A DNA stretch of 64,000 bases from Lepidodermella squamata (taxonomy: Eukaryota; Gastrotricha). A program made the translations under genes and the position numbers. How positions within the stretch are numbered: position 1 is the stretch's first letter; each line of letters begins with the position of its first letter. Positions 1 through 11,892 of this stretch are shown one piece after another. The stretch covers positions 124,001-188,000 of the forward strand of contig JBLDXI010000032.1 in NCBI GenBank assembly GCA_047495785.1, written 5' to 3'. A model generated the notes under the pieces. It searched no databases and was not told the origin of the DNA. It was given only the letters and a program-made list of their open reading frames with translations.

Positions 1-783
1 ATCCATTATCATCGGAAATCGTCTGAAATGGGCAAACATCGGCTCCTTTAAACTATGTTTTATTTACATAAAATACATATCAGGCACTAAGGAAGAGATC
101 TAAATGGAAAATTTTGAACGAATCGAACAGTTTATTCAGCTTTCAGCTTTTATATTAGCTTCCGGGGCTTTAGGAGGTTCGATTTATTTGCATAATTTTA
201 AGTGAAATTCCTGCACTAAATTTCCACGATCATTTGTGATTTTTTTTGTCATTCTTTACTGAAAATGAAAGGTATTTCAAAGTCTAGTTTCGCCAGCAAA
301 ATGTTTCCTCTTTGCTCGGATACCAACACCGTTCTTGCGGTTTTTTCGAATGATTTCGAGTTGAACAATTTCATAGAGCTGGAGATAGCATTTCAGCATT
401 GTTCCAAAAACGAACTTGGTCTCATATTTGATTTCCTAAAATATAAAAATTGCTAAAGCGGTGGTTTTCCGATACTATTATCGAAAAATCACTGATTTGT
501 GAAATCGATAATTGAAATCGATAATCGACACTAGTTCTGTATAACTTCTAAAAGACCGCTGCTGATTCCGCAACATCTGTACTTGAGATCTATCTCAATT
601 AGAATTGCAAATGAATAAATTTAAATTCTAAAATTCAAAATTTCGAAAAATTTCATGCTGGAAAATTTAATTTAAAATAGGCATCTGTTCGGAAGCTTCC
701 ATCGTTTATTCAACTTATTGTAATTTTTGAACCGTTGTGAAAAAGTTTAATAAAAGCTTTATGTTATCCAGCAAAAGGCACTA
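1..783. other. No convincing gene; possible 3' exon fragment
   Basis: AT-rich sequence before the first channel gene. On the minus strand a good acceptor (TTTATATTTTAG, near 455) is followed by about 50 open codons rich in Lys/Arg, down to about 290. This could be the last exon of a gene whose other exons I cannot identify, or chance. No domain is recognisable. The segment around 480-530 contains short repeats of ATCGATAAT type. Confidence 0.25.
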
Positions 784-2007
784 TTAGTTATTAGTCATTA
801 AGCTGAAGAAAACAGCATGCACGACAATGAGAGTTATCAAAGTGATAATGAAGAAGATTAAATCGATGAATCGAACATTCGACATTTGGAACCCTCGCTT
901 GTGGCTCATCGTTGTCATGCCGAATGGCAACGGAACGCTTATCTTCTTGTAATGCCCGTTTTCATCGAGCAGCCAATCCGCCAGGCCAACGCTCAACACC
1001 GAGTAGACAGTGCATATTGAACCTATGATAATGTTCGTATTCACGTAGACTACAAGGTAAATTGTCTCAGCGGTATGAGGAATCTCCTCCTGAACTAAGC
1101 TGTGAATCACAGCGAAAGCTAGAAGGATCGTTATTGAATAGACAGCCCTCTCCGCAATATGAGGCGCCATGGCAAATGGGCTGATTTGTAGGACAACCAG
1201 AGAAATCGATGGTATGAAGATGGCGTAAATGTATGGCTCAACCTTTCGTTGCAGCGTGAAGTAGTAATGAGCCTCCCCGGAGCAATGAATTATCGGCGGG
1301 TTCCCCATTGGGTAACAAGTTTTAGATACCTCACTGCTGTAGTTCAACAAATGCCAAACGGCCATAGGGCTAGTGAATCCCTCAGGGTTCTCAACATCGA
1401 TCTGAATCCTAGCTTCACTGATACTTGTATAGAACTGAGTGTCCCATAGTTCGAAGGCGAACATGCAGGTTTGCCTATCAAACGGGAAATGCTTCAGTTG
1501 AAGTGGGCATGATGTTGTCCAAGTTCCAGTTGGCGACCATTCGATCCAGCCGTTGCGAAAAATGTTCGTGTAAAGACCCTTCCCATTGTCGACAATTGCC
1601 TGAACTTTGTGGGGGCTGTTCCTATGGATTATCGACGGTTTCCAGAATAGTTCAGTTGGCAGCGCGACATGCGTGATGTTTCTGATTTGGTCGGCAATCG
1701 GTTTTGACTTGGCGGCGATTGCGTCGATGTCTCTATCCCACCGAACGCAATCGTCTGACCAGCAAAGGTTCAACGTCGCGAATATTGACATTGTTTCGCC
1801 GACTTCGTCGAATTCAACGAGGTTGAAGAAGTAAAAAAGGAGTTCCAGGTTGATCCTGTGGTCGTAGAAACCAAGGTCGGCATGACATTCGTTGAAAAAG
1901 CGATTCCTTAGGAAGTTTTCCGCTTCGAAACTCAGGGGAGACGGCTGGGAGAATTCGACCAGGGAAAATGAGAGTATAGCTGCGACAATAATGATGAAGT
2001 AGTTCAT
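784..2007 (-). CDS. Cys-loop ligand-gated ion channel subunit, intronless subfamily, copy 1
   Basis: A single open frame of 407 residues encodes a complete pentameric ligand-gated channel subunit, expected in the plasma membrane. Residues 1-20 form a signal peptide. The ligand-binding domain carries a loop-D-like WSDD..RWD segment (about 83-92) and a canonical Cys-loop, C167 to C181 with FPFD between (13 intervening residues). Membrane segments lie at about M1 259-282, M2 287-310, M3 323-345 and M4 380-403. M2 is preceded by AER, resembling the GEK of cation channels rather than the PAR of anion channels. There is no adjacent Cys pair in loop C, so it is not an alpha-type nicotinic subunit. 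The M3-M4 loop is short. The closest relative in the window is the intronless gene at 5485-6690; the ligand is unknown. The absence of introns contrasts with the neighbouring channel genes and may reflect retroposition or intron loss. Confidence 0.9.
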   Translation of the reverse strand: MNYFIIIVAAILSFSLVEFSQPSPLSFEAENFLRNRFFNECHADLGFYDHRINLELLFYFFNLVEFDEVGETMSIFATLNLCWSDDCVRWDRDIDAIAAKSKPIADQIRNITHVALPTELFWKPSIIHRNSPHKVQAIVDNGKGLYTNIFRNGWIEWSPTGTWTTSCPLQLKHFPFDRQTCMFAFELWDTQFYTSISEARIQIDVENPEGFTSPMAVWHLLNYSSEVSKTCYPMGNPPIIHCSGEAHYYFTLQRKVEPYIYAIFIPSISLVVLQISPFAMAPHIAERAVYSITILLAFAVIHSLVQEEIPHTAETIYLVVYVNTNIIIGSICTVYSVLSVGLADWLLDENGHYKKISVPLPFGMTTMSHKRGFQMSNVRFIDLIFFIITLITLIVVHAVFFSLMTNN

Positions 2008-3369
2008 CGTCGTTAAATTCTATACAATAATCGCAAGCAATAGTCTTCATTAATGCGCAATGGAAAAAGCTTGGAATAGAGAGCCTCAATCTACCGAGCA
2101 TCGTGGCACAAATGCGTCTTACCGCGTTGTTTTGATTGCGAATATTTAGTGATTGTTGCGTTGCTAGGTAACGAAAGCATATTGGGGCCTTAGATAACGA
2201 TTCGTTTAATTACGTCTAAGCCTTGTTGGCAAATGTAAGATGTTCTTGTTAGTGCCCAAGAGCTGTGAAATAGGCTTTGAACCAAAGGCGATGCTTGGTG
2301 TTCCAGTGAATTGCCGATGCGTTGTAAACGATGGCACTGGACTTGAAGCTAATGGAAAGATCCACTACGCTTCGGACTAATTCCGACACTTGCAATGTTT
2401 TCTTTACACACTGACAACTGTAAGAAGTGCTCAGAATATATCTAATCACATGTTTTATATGATTTTAGCTCACAAGCCAATTTTTTCGACCAAGTTCCCA
2501 GGCAATTATGAATATTAAATGAGGCTTAATCACGCCTCGTTTGAGTAAACAAATCACGGCTACTGGTGAGATTGTCCTATTACATCGATTTTACCATATT
2601 GGAAGCGCAGCACCTCTCTTATTATATTCTCTTATACTCAGCTTTCAGCCAATTTCACTATAAAGAAATGTATTAGGCATTGAAATACATGACTTGCAAT
2701 TACGATCGCAGTTGAAAGGACAAGGAAAACCTTAAAACACCGGTCATTTCCAAACAGCAAATGAATCATCCAAAATCCGACTACCTAATACCCCTCAAGA
2801 GGTCTGTCGCATCTTGTCGACTACACTTTTGTGTCACAGTTGCGCTCACTCACTGTTTCACACTAGCCAGACCAGCAGGAGCCGAAATTAACTCGGATTG
2901 TTGGTTAAATTCAACTTAAAACAGTGCGCTTAAGTGATGTCGAGGGCATGAAAGCCGTCATTTGTATGATAGTCACCGAATCTCGGTTTCTTTAACAGCC
3001 TCAGCTTCCATGCTCAAAGGATTCACAGAAATAATATACTGCCATTCAGTAATAATTAGCTGAAAGTAGAGACCAAGCATTTCTTGCATTTTGTATACCA
3101 CTACAATGCACACTTGATATTCAATCAGAGTTTTGATTTAGTGAAAACCGACCCTGAACCTTGTTTTAGTTTTCGTATCGATCAATAGCCTAGCTGTCGC
3201 AGAAATTTGTTGCCTTTTACCACTACCGGGCTGAATAATAAGTTTCAATTAACCACGCATAGCAACATATTGAGTGTTTAATAATTGATACCTATAGCTT
3301 AATTTAATTTGATTTATAGCTATGAAAAACGGGATTCTCTATTTTAATATTGCTGTGCATAGCTGGAAA
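2008..3369. other. Intergenic region between divergent channel genes
   Basis: No open frame here has coding character. The stretch separates the 5' ends of two divergently transcribed channel genes (784-2007 minus, 3370-5426 plus), so it should hold both promoters. I see no recognisable motif beyond AT-rich runs. Confidence 0.5.
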
Positions 3370-5426
3370 ATGACTAATTTATCTCACGTTCTCATTGCAG
3401 TTATTGCTTATCTGAAATGTGTTATTAGCCAAGATTCTACGGCGGTTATTAGTGGGTTCGAATACGAAACCACAACGCCGTACCATTCTGGCATCATTGT
3501 GCAGCAAGATGAAGGCAGCCCTTATGCGACATTTACAAACAGCTTAAGCGCGACGTTTTACACCGATGCGCCACTGTCAGATTCGACATATCGCGACAGC
3601 AATGGTGAAATCTTAAATGAAGGGGGAAGTTTACGAGGAACGCTGCTGAACTCTGCGAATTTGACGCGGGAGAAAACAGAATGCGACCGATTGATTTCGA
3701 AGAATTTAGACTTGAACGCCAATATGAAGAAAACCCAGCCTGTAATGCCTACCACTATCGATGTGAAACTCATAATTATATCATTGAACGACCTATCCGA
3801 TGGTAAGCTTCTGCTGTAAGACATGAAGACAATCCTTTGCGAATTATGAACAGTAAGCGGAACGATGACGATCACAGCGAGGATCGACGCCCGATGGACT
3901 GATTCAAGGCTGGCCGTAAATCAAAACAACACCTGTCAAGGGCAGTCGCTGTTGGTTCCAACCAAATCCTTATGGTTTCCATACTTCCTAAGTAAGAATA
4001 CAACTTGAAAGTACATACAAACTGAATAGCGTTCAAATCACAGTTCAAAATGGCGCGAAAGACATTTTTTACCCCGGTAAGTCCTAAAATCACTGGGAAA
4101 AGAAATATCTAACAAATGCTTTTCAGACGCTTGGGAAAAGGTGAACTATTTCTACTAGTTCTGCTAGTTCTTGTTTAATCAAGTCATAACAGTATCCGGC
4201 AATATTATCGTCGAATGGTAAGGTGGATTGGCGAGTTGCATTCAAGCTCGAACTCAGTTGTCCGGTAAGAACTTTTCTAAGGGAATTCGCTTTACCTTGA
4301 GGGTTTCCGTTTAATAGAGCATAGATGTCACTGTTTTCCCGTTCGACACTCAGTATTGCTTGGTGAGTCTCTCAGGTTACACTAATTCCCAACCTTAATC
4401 GAGTTTTCCTACTTTAGCTACTGCTACAGGTTTGTGGAATAACGCGCGAAGCTTTAAAGTAATCTTTTCTTTGCTTTGAAAGTCACCACATTACAGCTAC
4501 GGGCAACTGAATTATACTGTTGGAAACCGATCTCGAGCTGTCGTAGTTTTGGACAAAGATGACGTTCACCCAATTTGGGAGTTGACGGGTCAGGCTGTTC
4601 GTTTCACGTCAAAGGTAGCTGGCATTCAATTCTGGGTGAAGCTCGAACGCAATCCGACTTACTACGTCTGGACTATTTTCATTCCAATCGGTAAAGAATT
4701 TTCACTTGGTAGAACTACCGTTATGCCTCTCTTTATAGCTGCTGTGACCCTTCAAACAGGGGCAACTTTCATCCTGCCAGCTGATGGAGAGGAAAAGATC
4801 AGTACCGCTGTCAGTGGTCTTCTAGGTTACTTCTTCCTTTTCGTTTTATTCACGACTCAAACCCCGCAATCCTCTCAGTCTACTCCTGCCCTTATGACTT
4901 TCTACGCCTTCAATATCAGTAAGATCTTTCACGACCTAATATACATGCAGTAAGTGTTGCGTTACCAGTTCTCACCGTAGCCGCCGTAGTCGCGGCAGGC
5001 ATTGTTTCAAGAATTCTCACAGCGGTGGACGACGAAGAAGAGAATCCGGATCAAGATCCGGCTCAAATCAGAGCCAAAATCTATACAAGGCGTCGGAGTG
5101 TATTAATTGCCACTCCAGCTAATCCTCCTCCAACCGGGAACCGTGTTACTCTTCCTCCAATCGCAAAAAACAAAGTTGCAGATATTTCTTCCCCTCCAGA
5201 GAAACCAGCAGATCAAGTCAAGCATGAAATCCCGGATAAGTTCAAGAAGAAGAAGAAATTCACCATGTCAGCGGCTCAGGTCAACGATCTTTGCCTCTTC
5301 TTATTTACCTTGCTGACTGTGATCTCCATTTTGGTCTTCATCATCTACATCGCAGTTTTGCGCCCTGTAAAAAGCCAGACAACTCTCTCGATCACTCCGA
5401 TTCAAGAATACGTAATTGGCGAGTAG
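3370..5426 (+). CDS. Cys-loop ligand-gated ion channel subunit, multi-exon, copy 1 of plus-strand pair
   Basis: Proposed exons: 3370-3802, 3854-3991, 4044-4076, 4127-4140, 4193-4264, 4318-4362, 4418-4429, 4483-4690, 4739-4918, 4969-5426. They sum to 1593 nt (530 residues) with no internal stop. The frame opens 48 nt earlier, but the Met at 3370 starts directly on a signal peptide. Features in order: Ser/Thr-rich leader; helix with an NLT sequon and Cys; FRW-like strand ARIDARW; LWFPYF loop-A equivalent; Cys-loop C229 to C244; M1 about 307-328; GEEK at the M2 entry (about 335-338); M2 and M3; charged intracellular loop; M4 and a short tail. The Cys-loop has 14 intervening residues instead of 13. 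Two microexons (14 and 12 nt) are needed for continuity. It is a likely cation channel subunit of unknown ligand. It ends 58 bp from the convergent gene at 5485-6690. Confidence 0.85.
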
Positions 5427-5484
5427 GAACCTACTATGCACTTTATTAACTTCAGTTTTGTATGACGTAAAATGTGTAGGCCTT

Positions 5485-6690
5485 TTAGTCGGGTAGCATT
5501 AAATGGAAAAATATTGCGTGCGTAATGATGAGAATGATCAATATTATTGTAAAAACTACAAAATCGATGAATCGCACCGCGGTAACTTGAAACGGTCGGT
5601 GAAAGGGCGAGAAGCTGGACTTTCCTATCGTAAGCTTGACTGGCTTCCCACTTTCCGTTACAAGATATTCCGCAAGACCGACACTAATCACCGAATACAC
5701 TGTACATATTGTCCCTATCATGATGTTGACATTCAGATAAATTACAAAATAAACGATCTCGGCTGTGTGTGGAATTTCCTCTTGAACTAGGCCATGAATC
5801 ACTGCGAACGCCAGAAGAATCGTGATTGAATATTCAGCTCTTTCGGCGTTGTGTGGAGCCATCGCGAAAGGACTTATCTGCAGGACAACCAGTGAGATCG
5901 CTGGGATGAAAATTGCAAAAATGTAAGGTTCAACTTTCCGTTTGATCGTGAAATAGTAATGGGCTTCTCCTGAACAATGGATTATCGCAGGGTTTCCCAT
6001 CGGATAGCATGTTTTAGTCAGCTCACTGTGGTATTCAACAAGTTGCCATACTGCCATTGGCGTGGTGAACCCTTCAGGATTTTCAATGTCGATCATCATA
6101 TTAGCCACAGTTATATTTGTATAAAACTGGGTGTCCCATAGTTCGAAGGCGAACATGCAGGTTTGGGTGTCGAAAGGGAATCGTTTCAGATGGAGAGGAC
6201 ATGCTGTTGTCCAGGTCCCTGTTGGCGACCATTCTATCCATCCGTTTCGAAAAATGTTGGTGTACAGTCCTTTCCCATTGTCTACGATGGCCTGAACATT
6301 CGTAGGGCTGTTTCGGTGTATTATCGCCGGTTTCCAGAAGAGCTCAGTAGGCAGGGCGACGTGGGTTATATTTTGAATTTCGTCAGAGATCTTTTTCGAT
6401 TTCATTTCTATTTGTTCGATGTCCCTATCCCATCTGACACAATTATCCGACCAACAGAGGTTCAGAGTTGCAAATATAGACATAGACTCATCTGGTTCGT
6501 TGAATTCAACGAGATTGAATACGTAAAACAGCAACTCCAGGTTGATTTTATGATCGTAAAAGCCGTCATGCGCGTTGCATTCGTTGAAGAACCGATGTCG
6601 CAAAAAAGCTTCCGATTCTCGACTTAGAGGAGTTGCCTCAACAAGTTCATTCGCCAAGAAGTAAACGCAGACTAAGATGAACGCTATCAT
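5485..6690 (-). CDS. Cys-loop ligand-gated ion channel subunit, intronless subfamily, copy 2
   Basis: This single-exon gene of 401 residues is a close paralogue of the gene at 784-2007, nearly collinear and alike through the binding domain and all four membrane segments. The frame stays open upstream to 6756, but the Met at 6690 begins a clean signal peptide (hydrophobic residues 2-15). The Cys-loop runs about C164 to C178 with FPFD. M2 is preceded by AER. No adjacent Cys pair is seen in loop C. The three extra Cys of this subfamily (in FFNEC and CWSDNC) are kept. Together with the flanking plus-strand genes it shows that a minus/plus gene pair was duplicated. It probably encodes a membrane receptor subunit; ligand and partners are unknown. 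Confidence 0.9.
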   Translation of the reverse strand: MIAFILVCVYFLANELVEATPLSRESEAFLRHRFFNECNAHDGFYDHKINLELLFYVFNLVEFNEPDESMSIFATLNLCWSDNCVRWDRDIEQIEMKSKKISDEIQNITHVALPTELFWKPAIIHRNSPTNVQAIVDNGKGLYTNIFRNGWIEWSPTGTWTTACPLHLKRFPFDTQTCMFAFELWDTQFYTNITVANMMIDIENPEGFTTPMAVWQLVEYHSELTKTCYPMGNPAIIHCSGEAHYYFTIKRKVEPYIFAIFIPAISLVVLQISPFAMAPHNAERAEYSITILLAFAVIHGLVQEEIPHTAEIVYFVIYLNVNIMIGTICTVYSVISVGLAEYLVTESGKPVKLTIGKSSFSPFHRPFQVTAVRFIDFVVFTIILIILIITHAIFFHLMLPD

Positions 6691-7651
6691 GCGAAAGCGA
6701 TGAAAAAAGTGTACTGGAATCATCCAGCAGAAAAATATCGAAATAAAGCGTGTCACAAATTAATTACAATTAAATTTTTATTTGGACACTTGAATAAAGG
6801 GCACCTCTTAAGAGCGCATTATTTCAAGTAGCTGAAAGCAAGATTAAACGAGCATTTTTGAAGAAGCAATGTCAGTACTGACGTATGGAAGGAAATTCTC
6901 AGCACTACTCATCGATTTATTATCACCGAGATTCTCACGTTGCATGTCGCTCAACAACGTTCTGGAGCAATTTTGAGAGCATGAGATTTAATCACGTTCA
7001 GAAAAATAATCTGAATTGCCATATAGACCTGAATATCTAAATGACGAAGTCCAGTTAGCGGCTCTGGCTCAAAATTGGGAACAGAGAAATTGTCACAATT
7101 GTTATTACTGGCAAATGGGAGGAAATAACTCATAAGATCACTTCTTAAGGTTACTTTCACAGAACAGTAAATGCGTTTCTCGTTTTTGTTAGTCATCTTT
7201 ACTCCACGATGCTTTTCAGTGCTGGCAATTTCAGCGATCACGTGTGTCAACATTTGTAGTCTTCTCTACCTTTCACTTCAAAGGCAATGATAGAAATTAG
7301 GAGGTACTTATTGCATATTCCAATATTTAATAAAATATTTAAAAGTTTATAAATTGACAAAAAGTGGGCTATGGCTACGGCGGTGTAGCTGGTTGAAAAG
7401 CGTCACTTCCGCCCGTGAAAACGTGGGTTCTACTATCATGACGCAGGTGATTTGTAATGTTTTTTCATAGATAACGTCCACAGGGATTGTTCACATGGCT
7501 TTTTATTCAATCAAGTGTCTACGGTTGCTAATTGGTTTAATAATTGATGACGAATTTTGCGTGCATTCGCCCCAGGGTGTCACAGGCTCGGGCATTAAAT
7601 TTGGTCAGTTTTGGAAACATGGAACATTTTGACATTTTTACTTTTTGAAAC
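6691..7651. other. Intergenic region between divergent channel genes
   Basis: No supported gene. It separates the divergent 5' ends of the second intronless/introned channel pair and should contain both promoters. A minus-strand open frame (6951-7253) has no recognisable domain and poor coding character. Confidence 0.5.
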
Positions 7652-9752
7652 ATGGATGTGACTATGTTTCCGGTATTAATCATTCTTCTGAAGTCAAGCC
7701 TTGTCGTCCCTCAGGATTCGTCAACCCAATCATCGACTGATGTAACGACGATTTCTGGGATAGCTTCATCAAGCTCGAGTTTCAGCTACGAGACAGCATC
7801 GTCATCAAGCCTTGACATCCTACTTTCTAACCCTTCGACGGGTAGCTACAGTACGTTCACGCCAACGAATTCAATCTCGATTTCAACATCCAATGGCTGG
7901 ATTAGTCCTTACGCAACTGCCACGCAATCATTCAGCGTCAATATTCAAACCGACTCATCTGCGCCTTCACAGAGCTATCAAGATACTAATGGGGAGACGG
8001 TGAATTCAGAGGGTGGCAGTCTTCCAGGTACCATGCTCAACTCGGCTAATTTGACCATTGAAAAGAAGAGGTGCGACTCGCTGATCGCTGCGAATCTCGA
8101 GGCCCGCAACGATGATCGCAAAACTCAACCAGTTATGCCGACTACAATCGATGTCAAAATCATCCTGATATCACTGAATGAAGTTTCAGATGGTAAGAAT
8201 GATTATACCAATTGGGCTGTTGAATTTTTTCTTGAGTAGTTAAGGGGACTATGACAATCACCGCTCGATTGGATTTTCGATGGACGGATAGCAGGCTTGC
8301 GTTAGGCAAAAACGAATCGTGCCAGGGCTACAGTTTGCTGGTTGATACTCAAAGTTTGTGGTTCCCCTACTTCATAAGTATGCTTAAGCCCTTTTTAGAA
8401 TGCTCTGTATACTCGTTCTTGATTTTCAGTACAAAACGGGGCGCAAGACATTTTCTACCCAGGTAATAACTGGGCTCAACCAATTTTGATGTACTTTAAC
8501 TCGCTGTTTTGCAGATGCATGGGAAAAATATCCGGCAATAGTCTCATCCGATGGTAAAATAGACTGGAGGGTAGCTTTCAGACTCGAGTTGAGTTGCCCC
8601 GTAAGTTGATAACATCTATATTCAGCCAATTAACTGGCTTCGTTTTTCAGCAAACGGATGTTTCAACGTTTCCTTTCGACAATCAATACTGCTTGGTAAG
8701 TACCCGATTTCCGTTCGGAATCCCGTTTAACCTTGCCTTTTCCAGCTTCTGCTACAAGTGAGATTTGTCTCTTTGATATGGGTTCGCCTGTATCATCTAT
8801 TTCACCCTTCTAGTCCCCGCATTATAGCTATGGCCAGCTGAACTACACTGTTGGTAACAGAAGTCGAGCTGTCGTCAAGCTCGATAAAGATGACGTCCAT
8901 CCAATATGGGATATCAAGGGCCAGGCAGTACGCTTTACATCCCGAGTAGCCGGCATTCAGTTTTGGATTAAGCTGGAAAGAAAAGCCATGTACTACACTT
9001 GGACGATTTTCATTCCAATCAGTAATATTGAAAAAAACATGTTCCATTCTATTTGAAAGGGGATTGACTTTAGTTGCCGTGAGTCTGCAAACTGGCGCTG
9101 CTTTCCTAATACCGGCGGATGGGGAGGAGAAGGTTAGCACGGCGGTTAGTGGCCTGTTGGGGTATTTCTTCTTATTCGTACTATTTACAACTCAAACGCC
9201 TCAATCATCACAATCAACACCTGCCTTGATGACTTTCTATGCATTCAACATAAGTAAGTGTCTAGCTTAGGAAAATCATCAATTCAAAGTGTTGTCTTAT
9301 TAGTTTTGGCGGTCGGAGCAGTCATCGGCTGTGCTATGGTTGCTCGAATCTTGACGGCTGAAGACGAGCAGGAGGGAGTCGAAGCAGCCGAAGACCGGCG
9401 TCGGAGTGTCTTCTTGCCTAACGCTGAGTATGGTAACATTCTGATTTCATCTCGCAATCGAAGAGGAATGTCCAGCATAATGCGCCAACATAAGGTAGCT
9501 GCTCAGCCGCCTGTTGAAGGAAAAGGCAACGAGGAAGGTCATGGAACGAGTCATGATGAGAAGAATAAGAAAAAGAAGAAATTCCTACTATCGGCAGGTT
9601 TTGTTAACGACCTCTGCCTTGTACTATTCTTTCTGCTAACGATCATTTCGGTCGTTGTCCTATGCATTTATTTGGCCGTTCAGCGAGCTTCAAAGGACAA
9701 TAACCCTTATCTGGCAACGACAGAAGTTCAAGAGTACACCATCGGCGAATGA
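7652..9752 (+). CDS. Cys-loop ligand-gated ion channel subunit, multi-exon, copy 2 of plus-strand pair
   Basis: Proposed exons: 7652-8192, 8240-8377, 8430-8462, 8515-8600, 8651-8695, 8746-8757, 8814-9021, 9074-9253, 9304-9752; 1692 nt, 563 residues, fully open. It is the paralogue of 3370-5426. Splice sites match, except that the 14-nt exon is fused to the next one here. After the signal peptide comes a Ser/Thr-rich leader longer than in copy 1, then the NLT sequon/Cys helix, the LWFPYF motif and the Cys-loop C265 to C280 (again 14 intervening residues). GEEK stands before M2, and a Lys-rich stretch lies before M4. The 12-nt microexon encoding four residues is conserved in both copies. It is probably a cation-selective receptor subunit. 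Its 3' end is 75 bp from the convergent gene ending at 9828. Confidence 0.86.
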
Positions 9753-9827
9753 AAGAATAACATAAGCTTTTGATCTCACTTTATTTCGGCTAATTCTTGA
9801 AGGAAAATTGAAGGAAAATGTATATAT

Positions 9828-11714
9828 CTATGACGACGCCTTATAAACTGTTAGCGGAGTGGTTTTGATCGGTAATTTGTTACTAAGCTGTTGATGCATG
9901 ACAACGAAATAAATAGCTACAACCATCACAGAGATGAGACCAATGCAAGAGTAGACGAGAAGGCAAATGTCATTCACGAGTTCAGAATGAATTCGAAATT
10001 TGTTCAGTTTTTGCGCGATTTTCCCAAGACTGCCTTGATTTGACTTTTCGACGTCTGGGTTCTTGCTGAAATCAGGTTGCATCTTAGCCTTAGCACTCGA
10101 TCGATGGAATAACGAGCTGTAGATGCGGGGGAGGGGTTGATTTTGCTGAATTGCCGGCTCATCGCTGAGAATGCGGAGTTTTTCTTCTTCCTCTTGAATC
10201 AGCTTATTCTTTACCTCTTCCTCGGCTTCAATGCATACTAATCGCCCGATGATAGCAGTTGCTACAACTGCAACGGTAGTGAAAATGATTTGGACGGCAA
10301 AGAAAATCATGAGAATCGGCATGGTGTCTTTGCCAGTTTGTGGTGTTGTTTGGGCGAAGAGGAGGAAAATGAAGAAGTAGGACATCAAACCGGCCCCAGC
10401 TGTTGATAACTTCTCGCCATGATTAGCCGGTAAAATGAACGTTGAGGCTGTCTGAAGGAAAATCGAAACTGCAAAACAATCAAAAGGATTAAAATATCAG
10501 GAAATACAAAGGTAGATTATTACTCAAAGGTATCGCTAGGGTGTAGACGTAGTAATTCGGTTTGCGGGCAACTTCTATCCAAAAAAGGAGGCCTGGAACA
10601 CGTTCTGTGAACTGGACTGATTGCCCTGTTAACTCCCAGATTGGATTGTCAACGTCGTCTGTCAGCAAAACGACGGATTCTTCTTTAGCAGGGGTGGTGT
10701 AGTTCAGCTCGCCAGGTTTGGAATGCGGAGATTGAAGGAGTAGTTTACACTGCTGCTTATCGAACGGGAAAAGCCTAACATCCATATCACTAATACGCCA
10801 TGAAGAAATCAGTTTGGTTAACTAGAATGAAACACTTCAATTTTTACCAAGCCAGTTCCAGGTAAAACGCCATTCTCCTGGTAAAACAAAAAAAAATTAA
10901 TGATAACAGAGTTTAATTTCTGTACTAACCATTCAATGCGCCCATCGTTAGCTAGGATGCTGGGGAAGCTTTCAAATGCTTGTGGGTAGAAAATTTCCTA
11001 AAAAAACGGTAAATCCTAGGAATTTACAGAGCTATTTGAATTGTCGTACACTAGCTCCGTTTTGGATCAGGAAATAAGGAAACCAGAGCTGGTTAGTCGC
11101 AACGAGGAGTGTTTGTCCTTTGCATCCCTGCTTGGTCGGGATCGCCAGTCTTTGATCTCTCCATTTCAAGTCGATGCGAATGGTTGCTTTCAGTGTTCCA
11201 GATTCATCAACAAGATCTGCAAACGATATCACGATGACCTGGCAAAGCAATAACCTAATGTCTTTCTGATGAGGGTCTTCATTTAACCGTCATCTACCTG
11301 AACAACTAGGGTTAGAGGAACTGTGGGCTGTGTTCTGGATAGCTTCGTCTTCTTCAACAAGTTGTCTAGAATTATTGCGTCACATCGGGCATTTTGAGAT
11401 GTAAGATTCACGGAATTTGCCAGCAATCTCTGAGCCACTTTAGAGTTGCCGTCTTCACTCGCATCGTCCACACTATCGCTTAATTCCTCTTCAGGATCCC
11501 AATCAGGCTCGTTGGGATCATTGGGATCATTGCTTGGTAGAGACGGAGGGTCCGGGTCGTCTGTAGGCTCAACTGGCTCGTTGACATAGGCTGAAGGATC
11601 TTCTGGAGGTTCGGGCGTAGTAGCTAACAAATCATCCAAGCTTTCATCTGTAGTCTGCTGATTCGATTCTAACGTTAACAATATTAACACGAGCAGGAAA
11701 TTGTAGCGTAGCAT
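9828..11714 (-). CDS. Cys-loop ligand-gated ion channel subunit (six exons)
   Basis: Exons in transcript order: 11298-11714, 11050-11238, 10930-10997, 10848-10877, 10524-10789, 9828-10468; 1611 nt, 536 residues. A signal peptide is followed by an unusually acidic, Pro-rich leader (many Asp, Glu, Pro, about residues 20-90). The NLT sequon and Cys helix follow, then LWFPYF and the Cys-loop C235 to C249 with 13 intervening residues. GEK stands before M2, and an acidic M3-M4 loop precedes M4. Exon structure matches the plus-strand gene at 16504-18264, including a 266-nt exon ending just inside M1, so these two are sister genes. It is a likely cation-selective membrane receptor subunit of unknown ligand. 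Confidence 0.87.
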
Positions 11715-11892
11715 TTTATCGGAAAATTCGACCTAGTAGCTTGGCATTTGCGACCGATACCACTCTCTTTTAAAGTTTTATTTGGTGCGAATCAATTTTT
11801 AATAAACTCCTTTTATCACGCACTTAGAACAAAGGGTCTCATCGACGTGTTTATTGGAACAAAACAAAGACAGACTACGTAAAGGTATCGTC

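Noticed and set aside
1249-1834. Plus-strand open frames of 66-83 codons
   Set aside because: They lie antisense to the well-supported channel gene at 784-2007 and have no domain of their own.
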